The notes under the pieces: model-generated
What the model was told of the DNA's origin: nothing
Database searches by the model: none
Seen by the model: the letters and a program-made list of their open reading frames with translations, nothing else
Part shown: one piece after another, positions 37,781 through 48,667 of the stretch
How positions within the stretch are numbered: the stretch's first letter is position 1
How the letters are laid out: each line of letters begins with the position of its first letter
Position numbers and translations under genes: made by a program
From: Tetracladium setigerum
Taxonomy: Eukaryota > Ascomycota > Leotiomycetes > Helotiales
Length of the DNA stretch: 64,000 bases
Direction of reading: 5' to 3'
Assembly: GCA_031472005.1 (NCBI GenBank)
Contig: PZJY01000010.1
Coordinates: 744,001-808,000, forward strand

Positions 37781-39373
37781 ATGCGGGCCTTCTTGCACAT
37801 TGCGTTGCTTGCGCCAGTGCTGGTCTCTAGTTTTGCTATCCCCTTATCGTCCCATAGCGAGGTGAAGGATGAATGGACCAATGAAAATTCACAAATTTCC
37901 TCTCGTAGGTTCATTGCTCCAATTTTGCTTCATCAACTTGGCTGACAATCAACCCGAAGCCGTTTTGCCTCCTGTAGCTGCGCACGTCGAAGCCGCGAAG
38001 GGAGCTGCAATTGCAAGTGGCCAAGATGTCTCTGAGTGTAACCTGATCTCAGATTCGGAAGATTTGTATGGCTCCACCGTGGATGATGACCTGGTGGAGC
38101 TCGAGTATCTTCATGCCCAGCTCAAGGAACTTAAGTATTTGATTTCTGAGAAGAAGCGTGTCCTTGCTCAACGCACTGGGTGTGCTGACCAGGCTATTGC
38201 TGAATGTGATAGCTTGATGTGTATTGCAAGGTCCATTGGAGCCAAAGTTCGAAGAGCTGCACGCCAGATCACTGCAAAGGTTGAGAGAGACCTAGTGGAT
38301 AAGGAACCCATTCAACATCCAAAACCACACTGGCCGAAACCTCCTTTCCATCATGGTAAAACAGGAAATCATACATGTGGTCCACCAAAGCACGGCAATC
38401 ACACACATCCTCCTCCTCCCCACTTTAGAAAGCCTCACCTTCCTCTGCCATTCTGTCGCTACCCTCCACCATTACATCACGATCCTCATCATGATCCTCA
38501 CCAAAAGCCCCCGCCTGAGCATAAGAAACCGGATGAGCACCACCCCCTCCTCGCGAACCAGATCACAGACCAGCCCCAGGAAATCGCAGACCTGACAATC
38601 ATCCCCCTTCTCACGACCCTGAGCACAAACCACTACCAGGACATCACAGGCCTGATGATCACCCCCCTTCGCGTGAACCAGACCACAAACCACCTCCCCA
38701 ACGACGACCTGACGATCATCCTCCTCCTCATGGTCAACCAGATGATGACTTCTCGGATCCACATCCAGATCACAGAGAAAATCAAGGGCCAATCCAGCTC
38801 TTCGACGATGATGTAGCATTTCCACCACTTCCACAATTCCATCACCAGAAACCAGCTCGGGGCCACAGAGATCACCGGTCACCCCCCAATGGAATACAAG
38901 TCGGCATTCTCGGTGTGATAGTCTTGCTCCTAATTATCCTCATTAGATCTCTTCACAGTCTCCGCACGCCCGTCCCAAAAGAAAGCCGCCGCGGGCCACG
39001 CCCCCATCGTCATTCTCTCCGCCGCACCGCCCATAGACAATCAATCCACGGTCTTCTAAGGCGTCTCGGCTATATCGCTCCCAACCAACAAGATGATGAG
39101 AAAGGTGCCGCTCTCCTCGCTGACTCGGATTCTGTGTCAACTACTATGACGGAAGACCTTGCTGGATTTAGAAACGCGGCTGATCTAGTATCTGATATGA
39201 TTGCTGCCGAGGAGGGGAGGGAAATAATGATGGATGGCGAAGAAGGCTTGCCATCCTACGAGGAGTTGGGTAGTGTATCCGATGGGTGTCGATTTATGCC
39301 TGGGAGTTCGGATTATAGCCCCTCGCTGGCTGGGAGTGCAGATGATATTCTGGGTGTCGATTCTAAGCAGTAG
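37781..39373 (+). CDS. Single-pass membrane protein with Pro/His-rich ectodomain
   Basis: The start MRAFLHIALLAPVLVSS is a signal peptide. The first intron is unresolved; GT at 37830 to AG at 37908 keeps frame and gives VSSSLLQFCFINLADNQPE. Next comes an amphipathic, coiled-coil-like part (LVELEYLHAQLKELKYLISE) with several Cys. A His/Pro region follows (KPHWPKPPFHHGK..., then repeats such as HRPDDHPPSREPDHKPPP), then one membrane segment (IQVGILGVIVLLLIILIRSL) and a basic, then acidic cytoplasmic tail ending LGVDSKQ. A single base is missing at the C5 run 38543-38547; with it restored, the HP-rich repeat and membrane segment are in one frame. The layout suggests a wall-facing sensor or anchor protein. 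No known family recognised. Confidence 0.65.
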
Positions 39374-41720
39374 ATATGGGGCAAACAGTCGTCGCAGTAG
39401 TACATTTCATTTGTCATCCTAACGTTCGTGGACATGAGTGAAATAGGGTTTCTTTCTTCATAGGTGTGATAATTTTCTTTGGGTATCTAGAGGTTGCAAT
39501 GGGAAGTCGTCTACGTATAGCGGGTTATGTCACATCCTTTAAGGATGCCTTTGTGAAAGTTCCCTACCTATTGACTTAATAGGACTAAGTGCGGTAGTAA
39601 ATGCAGAGAGTGATTATTCGGCACAAGCAAGTTGGCATCAATACAACAATCAAGCTATTCCATCCCCTCATCCTACGTTGATGACGAGGAGAGAAATTGA
39701 GTTTCCCTTCCTCCCCTTCTTGGTGAGGGACATATACGCCTCTATAAATCTAAAAATAATAAGAAAACCCGCCGCGGGATGAAAGCAATTCGCCCCATGA
39801 CCTCTACAGAACCAAAGAGGATGCACCCGAGAGAGCATGTCCATCTCCGTCTGCCCCCTGCAGACTGGCACAGCATGTTTTCCCGTTTGGCACAGCATGG
39901 GGCGAGAGCGAGGCATGCATTTCATGCAAAGGAGTAGTTTGGGTGGAAAAACAGCGCCCCACGGGGTATGGAAGCCCATAAATATCAAATAATCCAAGGT
40001 TGAAGAACTTCACCCAGCCCTTTCCTGTCGCGAACCTCCCGCTTTCTGGTGATTATTGTATAGCCATTGTTGAATCTCGTACTCGGTATCTGTCTGTCGC
40101 ATGCGCCGTGCCCCAGCATGGACGAGAAGGAAAAGCATACGTAGCCTGCTTCCAGCAATTGGATGGACATGTTTCTTGGACACGGCCAGCCAATTCCATC
40201 CATCCCATCCATCGAATCCATGAAAGCTTCCAGAAGGAAGGAAGAAGCGAATCAAAGGGGCACCCGCAGAATCGGTCTCTCCTCTCGCCGCAAATGATGA
40301 TGACAGCTTCCCAGCGCAGAGGGAGTCACGCGCGGCTATTCCAAGCAAGCAAGCAACGATAACGAGATGCAGAATAATATGATGTAGGTCGCTAGAAATA
40401 GCGGTGGGTGGTGTGCAGGTACAGTACGGAGTCCAGCCAATTGCTGAACAGGAACTATCCTGTCGAACCTAAGGTTATCATGCAAGAAGAATAATGCTGC
40501 TATTGTATTGTACCGAAGGCCCTTTCCTTCCCTCAGCCTTTCTCATCACCTCGCGTTACACAGCTGGGCGGCGGGCGTGTCACAGCAGAGACCGCTACCC
40601 TGCACATGTATGTATCATGAAGGGGGAAAAGGAAATGATAGATCGTTTGCTGTACATACAGGACAGCAACTCCGTTTGCCCTGCTTTGCTGGCGTTCTCT
40701 CTCTCTCTCCCTCCTTTTCTTTTCTTCAACGTCAACGAGGCTAACAACAACAACAACAACCAACAATATGCGTCATGCGCGGTTGGTAGGGAAGCCCCTT
40801 CCAGGCTCCCTCCCATTTCCTTGGTTGATGGTTCGTTCCCTCTGTTTCAGAGGCATTTCTTTTCTTTTCTGCAGTTTAATTTGTGCGCTGCGGCATCGTC
40901 AAATTCCCCGAAGCAGGCCAACCACGAGACAGCCAGGCGCATCATGTGCAGATCGTGGGCACCGAAAGGCACCGAAAAAAAGGAGGAAGAGAAAGTCACA
41001 GTCGTCACGTAAGGTAGTGCAGTGTTGCGTTTGCAGCCTCACGATACTGCATGCACAGCACTCCTTTCCATCTTCTTTTCCTTCCATGCTTCTGCAGTCA
41101 GCGCAGCCCCCCCTTTTCTGCAGGGTGTGACGAATGTGCGGTATGTACTACTGTTTGTATGGGTACTGTATGTAGGATAGAGTACGAAGTACAGCAGTAC
41201 AGTTGCAGGGCAGTGCGGAAAAGAAGGAAGGTGTTGAAGGAATGCCCATGCCGACATCCGAAGGGAACAAACAAAGCAGGGCGAGCGAGTTGAAAGGAGA
41301 AAGAAGAAGAAAGGAGGTAGGTGAGTGAGTGATTACGGAGAAAGGAGGGAGAGAAAAGGAGAAGAGAAAGTCAAGGTCCAGGTCACGAGTAGTAGTCTAG
41401 CAGTAGTAGTATCTAGGTAGGTAGGTCGGTAGGTAGTTAGTAGTAAGTAGCCTGGTAATAACAATAATCACAGACTAGCAATAATAATCACAGACTAGTA
41501 ATTATAATAATAGACTAGTCGTCCTCAGCCTTGCACGAAATAGATGAAGGGAAAGTGGGGTGGAGGAGTAGCGGCTTCCGAAGTAGTTCGTTCTGTTCTG
41601 TTCGGAGGGAGGGAGTGATGCTCTGATCGTGTTTCTTGCTGCTGCTGCTGCTGATTCATATCCGCGTCATGTTAAATTTGGGCGGCAGCGCGCCGTTTAA
41701 TTTTAGGAGGGAGAAAAAGG
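39374..41720. other. Large intergenic region with simple repeats
   Basis: No supported gene despite many overlapping ORFs on both strands. Contains an (AAC)n tract near 40744-40762, GGTAGGTAGGTCGGTAGGTAG near 41413-41436, and a degenerate tandem repeat of the unit AATAATCACAGACTAG at about 41456-41520. A (CTG)n tract lies near 41638-41652. Probably the regulatory region of the Cys-rich small ORF and the 3' flank of the membrane-protein gene. Confidence 0.4.
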
Positions 41721-42407
41721 TATAAAGGAAGGCTCCGAGGCTATCGTGACTTTTATTTGGATCGACCTCCTTCTCACATTCACAAGACCAAACAAACAAC
41801 ACACTGCATTCATTGCCAGCTTGTTCTTCAGCAACATTTAAACATCTTCGTTTCGAAAGTTTTGACTTCCAAGGATCCGTCGTCCGATATACTACTACTA
41901 CTTACTACCTACATGCCAACAGTGAGATTCTGGTCGCCAACAACTTCCCTACCGAGCAATATTTTAAACTTCCCGCCCTTCGACGACCGCCCATCCTTCA
42001 TCTCGTAATAAACCCCGCAAAAGCTGTTTGTTTAAGCTTCGCCGTTTGATGTTTAAATCATCATCTCGCCTCATCGGCCCTTCATTTCGCAAAACTTAAC
42101 TTCTTCTCTTCACCCACGACGACACTATAAATTCACCACCTCGCTCTCGCCTCGCTTGACACATCTCCACCACCACCACCACCACTTTTTATCAACTTTA
42201 CCTCGCTAGGTACTTTTCAAGAGATACCATATTGTCCCTTGCACCTCAAACCTCGATCAGCCAGCCCACTCGCATACATACACTCCTCACAAAATCCAAT
42301 ACCCTCTACAGATCACTACATCCTATTCTACGCATGCCCATCTCACATCCCACGCCGCAAAAAGCAGCAACACCAACACAACCAACACAACCACAAAAAG
42401 ACTTAAA
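41721..42407 (+). promoter_or_regulatory. TATA box and long CT-rich 5' leader of the small Cys-rich ORF
   Basis: TATAAAG at 41721-41727 is followed by ~650 bp that is strikingly C/T- and CA-rich, ending in ACCAACACAACCACAAAAAG before the ATG. A (CAC)n tract lies at about 42168-42187. Long pyrimidine-rich leaders are common for highly expressed, stress-responsive fungal genes. The transcription start itself is inferred. Confidence 0.4.
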
Positions 42408-42536
42408 ATGGCCATCACAACTCCCACCAGCGCTACACTCGTAGTCCACTGCTGCGGATACTGCTGTAGAGCCGAGGAAACTGGCGATTACACGCATCAG
42501 GATTGCGGATGGTGTGAAGTCACGGACTGTCTGTGA
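42408..42536 (+). CDS. Small cysteine-rich protein, 42 residues
   Basis: An uninterrupted 43-codon frame starts MAITTPTSATLVVHCCGYCC and continues with RAEETGDYTHQDCGWC, then EVTDCL before TGA. It holds seven Cys, including two CC pairs four apart and a CGWC, so it may bind metal or form disulphides. There is no signal peptide, so it would be cytosolic. The start context AAAATGG is near-optimal for fungi. It sits downstream of a TATA box and a long CT-rich leader, in a stretch otherwise empty of genes. I do not recognise a family. A chance ORF this short cannot be excluded; the Cys pattern and leader are the arguments for it. Confidence 0.5.
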   Translation: MAITTPTSATLVVHCCGYCCRAEETGDYTHQDCGWCEVTDCL

Positions 42537-43191
42537 TCATCGATCCACATACACACACAAATACACATTCTATAACAATGACTTCGCGTCATTCTACTCT
42601 GACGGGTTATATGCTGTAGATCCAGATATATATCTTTCATCTTTTCTTGGCTTTGGTTTGGGAATATGGGCTTTCTGTTTTTTGGGGGGGGGGGGAATAG
42701 GGAAGCAATGCATGATATGGTTGGACAGCGATAGATACCTAGCGATGTTTTGATTTGATTTGATTTGATCTGATGGGCTGGGATGGCATAAGAAAGATAC
42801 CTTGGGCTGGACGGATAGCATAGCATTGGGCTCGGATAGCTTTTCTTCCTCTATTCGGGGCTTTCGGGTTTGAGAGGACGACGGTGATTTCAAGGAAAGC
42901 AGGAGACGGTCGGCGGGTGACAGCTCAGTGCTGGGCATGAGAATTAGGGTCATGTTTAGCAACAAATGAAATTGATGCTATCTGTCTACCTACCTACCTA
43001 CCTATCTGACCAACATACGAAGATGCCAATCAGCCTGCTGTCTCCAATTAATTAAAGTACGGAGGTCAATCTCCACATGCATTTTGCCCACCCCACAACG
43101 CCACGCGCATACCTGGTATCGAAGCAAGCAAAAATAACTCCCATCCATATGCAAGAATTCCCCTAAAAATACATCTCAACTCCATAGACCA
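42537..43191. other. Intergenic between convergent genes
   Basis: A G12 run lies at 42684-42695 and a (CTAC)n tract near 42986-43004. A short TTTGAT repeat is present near 42750-42770. No gene seen. Confidence 0.5.
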
Positions 43192-45152
43192 TCACAAACT
43201 AGCGAAGATCTTGGAGATGGCTGCCTTGTCGTATTTGACATGCTTGCCCTTGCCCTTGTCGACCTCATGGTAACGATCCCAGAATCGGCCGTAGAGTGGC
43301 TCAATCATGGATTGGACTTGTCTCGCGAGAATCTCACGCACCTCACGCTCCATACTCAAACTCCTATGCTTGCTCACCAGGTCGTCAAAGCTAGTGTTGA
43401 AGAGACGGAATTTCTCCTTGATAGCGTCCTTATCCTTGCTGCTCAATCCCTTCAGAATGGCCGCCGAGTCGATGGCTGCAGCCGATCCCGAAGTTGGTCG
43501 TTGGCCGCCACGATTGGTGTATTGGACATCGAGAAGATGCGTGGATGGTTCTCGCCATGCCATGGTGTAGAGTTGCACGCCATTCTTGCGCCATTTGTCG
43601 ACGTCAGCCATGCGGGATGCGAGGAGTGATTGGAGGTCGGAGTTGCGGATCATGCGATCGATGATGACAGCATTGTTGGCGATGAATACACCCAGGGTTT
43701 GCTTTGCTCTTAAAAGGGGCTTTGCACGTTGGTCGAGGGATCCGAGGAGTGTATCGATGGTATCGAGGCAGTAATGAGCGAAGATCTGGTTGCCATCTGC
43801 TGTGATATCGAAGGAGTTCAAGGATGGAATTTGGTCCGTGGAAACGATGCTCGACGCAGATGTCTTCCAACCACCATCTCCAAGCGAGATCATAATGCTC
43901 GAGATCGGACGCAGGAAGTTGACCATCGTTTGGAGGCGAATCATGACTTCTGTGGTAATTGGGACAGCAGAGCCGTCGGTTGGTAGGGTAGTCAAGCCTC
44001 CAACTCGTCGTCTGGTATCCTCAAGCAAGTCGGCCAACGATGACTTCCCCGTCTCACGAATCGGCTTCAACGCAGCAGCAAAGGATGGCTTCAGCTCCCC
44101 GGTTCTCGATTCCATATTGGACGAGAGGTTGGACATAGCCTCAATTATTTCGTATGCAAGATAGCAATCCGTTGTGAGAGAGGCTTTGATGAGAGAATTC
44201 AGCTCGCGAAGGGTTCTGGCAAGCTCCGAGATGGCTCCCTGGCATGTGAGGTTGAAGGCCTTTCCCCATTCCTCCCGAGCAAAGAGGCCGCAGATGTTAT
44301 CATACTCGGCGACAAAAAGACCCTCCATAGCTTTCGCATAGTAACCGATCCCGTTCGAGTCAAAGACGTAAATGGCATCGGGATTCTTCTTATTCCTCGC
44401 AGCTGCCAGCGATGCCGTCGACATGTTTTTAAGAGTTGCAGTCAGCCATGGGCCACGTAGGCGAGCATACATCTGCAGGGTGGGCGAGTCTCCAGAGGAA
44501 GGATTGCGCACTTCGTGAACGATGTAATTGTTAATGACGGCAAGGCTGTTCAGATTCTCTCGATTCATGGCCGGGAATGGCTTGTCCTTCAGGGTGTACT
44601 GCAGTGCCTCGATGGGCTCCGATTCGATCTGGAGGAGACGTTCAAAATGGCCTTCCAGTTGCGCATTGCCGGATTTGAGCAGTCTGGTGAGATCGGTAAT
44701 GGCATCTTGATTCGAGCGCAGGTTCGTCTGCCTCAACTCGGCGAGGGCGCCATTAACCCGCTTGACGGAGTTAAGGAAGGCATTGAGTCTACCACCATCT
44801 GGGCCTTTGCGGATGATGTCCTCCTCGTTATTCTTGATATCGGAAGGCTGTCTAACCTTGTCGATGGCGGCGAGGACGTTGTCGATGTCTGCGAAGGCGC
44901 TGGTTGTTAGCAATGATTTCCTGCGAGGAAGAGGGGACAGGCAGCTCTCGTACTTCTCTCGAAGAGCTGCAGACGCTGGGTGCTGCCCGCAATTGGTTTG
45001 ATCGCATCGGCCAGCGATTTGCCACTGGTCTCGAGACGATTGAGTGATGCTTGAATTTTCTTGGTCAACTGAGCCGTCTTCTCCAGCCTCGAGTTCAGGA
45101 CCTCGACTTCGGCGCGGGCCTCCTCATCGGCAGCTCTGGAGCCCATAGCCAT
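43192..45152 (-). CDS. EXO70: Exocyst complex subunit Exo70
   Basis: Exo70 binds membrane lipid and tethers secretory vesicles at sites of polarised growth. Exons 44954-45152 and 43192-44888; the 65-nt intron (GTACGA...TGCTAAC...TTCGCAG) joins LFER to NIDNVLAAIDKVRQPSDI. With the start MAMGSRAADEEARAEVEVLN the protein has 631 residues, normal for fungal Exo70. Conserved parts: LTKKIQASLNRLETSGKS, DAIKPIAGSTQRLQLFER, the central helical repeats, and the basic C-terminus DRYHEVDKGKGKHVKYDK. The frame stays open upstream to another ATG (45524, MAFLFSGTGMGDE), adding a low-complexity Ala/Asp-rich segment; CACGTG at 45670 lies 146 bp before that ATG. A longer N-terminal form is possible but less likely. 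Confidence 0.95.
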
Positions 45153-46162
45153 GCTTCGTTCTTCCTGGTCTTCTTGAAGCCAGAGACTCCAGGCCTTCCT
45201 CCCGAATTTGGGGACTTGACCACGGGTATCACTGCTGCTGGGTGCAAAGGAGTTGGAGAAGGCGGTTTCGCGGTTGTGCTTGTCCTTGTCCTTGTCTTCG
45301 TCTTTATTCGCATCCTCATCCTCGTCTGTGACAAGCTTGGTCTTGGTCTTGACTGCCGCTGCCGCTGCCGCTGCCGCGCCCCCGTGGGCGTCTGCGTCTG
45401 CGTCTGAGCTGATGCCGGCGCTAGGGCTTTTTGGGAACGGACCTCGGTATGAGCTGCTCCGATTGGCGAGGCGATTTGCAGGGCTCTCATCGCCCATGCC
45501 AGTTCCTGAGAACAAGAAGGCCATTTTAATATAGTGATTGCGCTGTCTGCAGAAGAATAGGTCTTTGATTGAGCCAAACAAAAACAATGAAATTTGGTGA
45601 ACTGTCATGCAGAATATTGAGTCACTTCTTCTTCACCTTGACTCTGCTTGAGATGTTTGAGAGAGCAGTCACGTGAGCGAGCATGCTCACGCTTAAGTAA
45701 TACATCCCTTTTGAATGAAAATGAACACTTTCATCCTTATTGAACGCCTCCATTTTTTTAATAGTTTTTATTTAGAGGACATGTCTAGGTGTACATTTAC
45801 CTAGGTAGATAGATAGATAGAACCTTTTTTCCCCCACTCAATGATTAGGCACCTACTCCGTAAGTATTGTTCCAGAAACATGGATTGTTTATTTTGTGAA
45901 AATCCGTACCTGTGACGTCGCTATTTTTTGGACGCGGACGCGATGATTTCGATTGCATGTGCTCCCCCCTTCCACCGCAAAATCCCGAGCCTTTATCCCA
46001 TCCCACATCCTCACTCGCCCTCCACGGAGTCTCTCCACCAGCCATCTTCTGCTTCTGCTTCTGCCCAGTTTTCCCACTCATACCCATGTCTATCTGACCC
46101 AATTTTCATATACAAAGGCCAATTGAGCCTCCAAATGTTTCCTCTTCTTTTCTGTTCTCGCC
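45153..46162. promoter_or_regulatory. Divergent promoter between EXO70 and the cPLA2-like gene
   Basis: Holds CACGTG at 45670-45675 within a TCACGTGA box, and GGTAGATAGATAG near 45800. Part of it (45153-45524) is an in-frame upstream extension of EXO70. Both genes could share control elements. Confidence 0.45.
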
Positions 46163-48667
46163 ATGTCATCCTTCCAGCTTCTGCGTCGCAGTACGAGTAA
46201 ACCGCCACAATGTCTCCAACCATGGTGCCCAACTCGATCACCAAATAATAAGCGACTGCTCTTCACACCCTCGAAGCCACAGGCAAAACCGAAGCGCAGG
46301 ATGCTTTCCCGACCCGTCACCTTCACAGCATCGGTCCTCGCCATCACCGGGCTGACCTACGTACTTTTCCAGTATGACTTTGTACAGCCATTGCCCGCCA
46401 CCAAAACACGCAACCAGCTGCGCGCAGAGCGGAAAAAATGGCAGAAGATCGAAGAAAGGCAGGAGAAGGTGGCCCGAGAAAACGCGAAGCGCCTGGCTGA
46501 ACTGCCATATGGATTAGAGAAGGCGACGTCCGCGGAAGACGACACGGCCTGGGGAGTTTTCTCCAACAATTTTGCCCTCTTTTCTTCCATCGCAGATTTG
46601 CAATGGGGGACAAAGATTGCGGACTTCATTCTGCCGGATTGGGCAGTTGCTTTTCCCGAGTACATCAGCAAGCTTCAGAAGGAACTGAGCATGGCGCCTG
46701 GCTCGTTAGCGGATGAGATCTGGCAGGAGGCTCACGATACCTTCATAAATCCGGAGATTGAGCGATCAGCTTCAGTGAGGGTGTCCACAGACCTCTGTGA
46801 CGAGGAGAAGCACTTTTTGAGCAAGCGGAGAGTCATCACAAAAGTAGCATTGGCAAAATACTTGGGCATTCCGGAGGAGGATGTACACCCTGACGACGTT
46901 CCCACCATTGCCATGGTCGGTTCAGGTGGTGGTTTAAGAGCTCTGGTAGCTGGGACTGGGTCATTGTTGGCCGCGAGCCAGGATGGTCTTTTTGACTGCG
47001 TCACATATACTGCAGGTGTCAGTGGGAGCTGCTGGTTGCAAGCTTTGTACAACTCTTCACTTGGTGGACGACGTTTTGACAAGCTGGTTGATCATCTGAA
47101 AGCTCGAATCGGTACTCACATCGCATACCCACCTGTTGCTCTCGCAGCCCTCAATCAAGCCCCTACGAACAAGTTTCTTCTCAGTGGGTTTGTGGAAAAG
47201 TTAAAGGGAGACCCGAACGCCGAAGTTGGGCTGGTGGACCTTTACGGTCTATTGTTAGCCGCAAGGTTGCTAGTGCCTAAAGGCGAAATCGGAGTTGACG
47301 ATAATGATCTCAAGATCTCACATCAGCGGGAACACATCAAGCATGGTGAGAATCCAATGCCAATATATACAGCCGTTAGACACGAGATACCTCTCCTGGA
47401 AGAGGAATCGGCTGAAGAGATCGCATCAAACCAACCGAGCGAACGTGCAAAAGCAGAGGCCAAGAAGGAAGCTTGGTTCCAATGGTTTGAAATTACACCG
47501 TACGAGTTGTTTTGCGAAGAATTTGGGGCTGGTATTCCAACATGGGCTATTGGCCGTAAATTTGAAAGTGGCCAGGACCTTCCCCACGATGATGATGGAC
47601 TCAGACTTCCTGAGATGCGGCTTTCCCTCCTTCTGGGTGTCTTCGGAAGCGCATTTTGTGCTACGCTCTCTCACTATTACAGAGAGATTAGACCACTGGT
47701 GAAGGGACTAACTGGATTCGGGAACATTGATAACATGATCGAAGGCCGAAACGATGACCTTAGCAAAGTGCATCCCATCGCGCCGGTCTCATTCCCAAAT
47801 TTCGCATATAAGATGGAAGATAAACTGCCCAGCACGACCCCGGAAAGCATACACAAAAACACTCATCTGCAATTGATGGACGCCGGGATGTCAAACAATC
47901 TACCAATCTACCCGCTCTTGCGACCGGGTCGAGATGTTGATATTTTGATTGCCTTTGATGCCTCGGCTGACATCAAGACAGAGAACTGGCTATCGGTGGC
48001 TGATGGATATGCGAAACAGCGTGGCATAAAGGGATGGCCTATTGGATCGGGCTGGCCTAAAAAGAGTGACACGGCAGAGAAGACGGGGGAACAACTCGAC
48101 GATGCACAAGCGAAAACGGTGGAAGAAGCAGACCAGAAAGTCGAGACTGCCAAAGCAGACCAGATCGAACACATCAAGGACCTTGTGAAAGATGCATCAC
48201 ATGCTGCAAAGAGCGAGAAGGCAGAAGAGCCAGGCGATCTAGGATACTGTACTATCTGGGTTGGAACTACCGAGGAGCGTGAGACCAACAGCGATGAAGA
48301 TGTGCCCTCCAAAGCCGTGAAGGAGGACTGGCAATTAATGGAGCCCGACGCTGGAATCGCCGTCGTATATTTCCCATTCATGAAGAACCCCAAGGTTGAG
48401 GGCGTGGATCCTGTGACTTGCGATTATATGAGCACTTGGAATTTCGTTTATACCCCGGAGGACATTGATAGTGTGGTAGCATTGGCGAGGGCAAACTACG
48501 AGGAAGGAAAGGACCAGACGAGGAGATGTGTGAGGGCTGTTTATGAGAGGAAGAAGAAGAAGAGGTTGGAGAGGGAAGCCGAGGAGAAGAAGGAGAGGTT
48601 TAGGAGGAAGATCAGACTGGGCTTGGTGGGGAAGAAGGGAGAGGGCGATCACTTCCATCTGACTTGA
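46163..48667 (+). CDS. plaA: Cytosolic phospholipase A2-like lipase (lysophospholipase domain)
   Basis: A single 834-residue exon without frame errors. Group IV-type enzymes release fatty acids from glycerophospholipids with a Ser-Asp dyad. The oxyanion loop VGSGGGLRAL and the nucleophile motif GVSGSCWLQ (Ser about 287) are present. The partner Asp is in LMDAGMSNNLP (about residue 573). The N-terminus is Arg/Ser-rich (MSSFQLLRRS), followed by a basic stretch and a membrane segment (VTFTASVLAITGLTYVLFQ), suggesting mitochondrial import or anchoring, as reported for Aspergillus PlaA. An acidic/Lys-rich insert (about residues 630-700) and a very basic Lys/Arg tail are probably disordered. The gene symbol is assigned by similarity to Aspergillus. 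Confidence 0.9.
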   Translation: MSSFQLLRRSTSKPPQCLQPWCPTRSPNNKRLLFTPSKPQAKPKRRMLSRPVTFTASVLAITGLTYVLFQYDFVQPLPATKTRNQLRAERKKWQKIEERQEKVARENAKRLAELPYGLEKATSAEDDTAWGVFSNNFALFSSIADLQWGTKIADFILPDWAVAFPEYISKLQKELSMAPGSLADEIWQEAHDTFINPEIERSASVRVSTDLCDEEKHFLSKRRVITKVALAKYLGIPEEDVHPDDVPTIAMVGSGGGLRALVAGTGSLLAASQDGLFDCVTYTAGVSGSCWLQALYNSSLGGRRFDKLVDHLKARIGTHIAYPPVALAALNQAPTNKFLLSGFVEKLKGDPNAEVGLVDLYGLLLAARLLVPKGEIGVDDNDLKISHQREHIKHGENPMPIYTAVRHEIPLLEEESAEEIASNQPSERAKAEAKKEAWFQWFEITPYELFCEEFGAGIPTWAIGRKFESGQDLPHDDDGLRLPEMRLSLLLGVFGSAFCATLSHYYREIRPLVKGLTGFGNIDNMIEGRNDDLSKVHPIAPVSFPNFAYKMEDKLPSTTPESIHKNTHLQLMDAGMSNNLPIYPLLRPGRDVDILIAFDASADIKTENWLSVADGYAKQRGIKGWPIGSGWPKKSDTAEKTGEQLDDAQAKTVEEADQKVETAKADQIEHIKDLVKDASHAAKSEKAEEPGDLGYCTIWVGTTEERETNSDEDVPSKAVKEDWQLMEPDAGIAVVYFPFMKNPKVEGVDPVTCDYMSTWNFVYTPEDIDSVVALARANYEEGKDQTRRCVRAVYERKKKKRLEREAEEKKERFRRKIRLGLVGKKGEGDHFHLT

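Noticed and set aside
38472..38882. 136-codon minus-strand ORF
   Set aside because: Antisense of the His/Pro codon repeat of the membrane protein; low-complexity shadow.
45095..45577. 160-codon ORF rich in Arg/Thr opposite frame of EXO70 5' region
   Set aside because: Produced by low-complexity sequence in an alternate frame; no conserved features.
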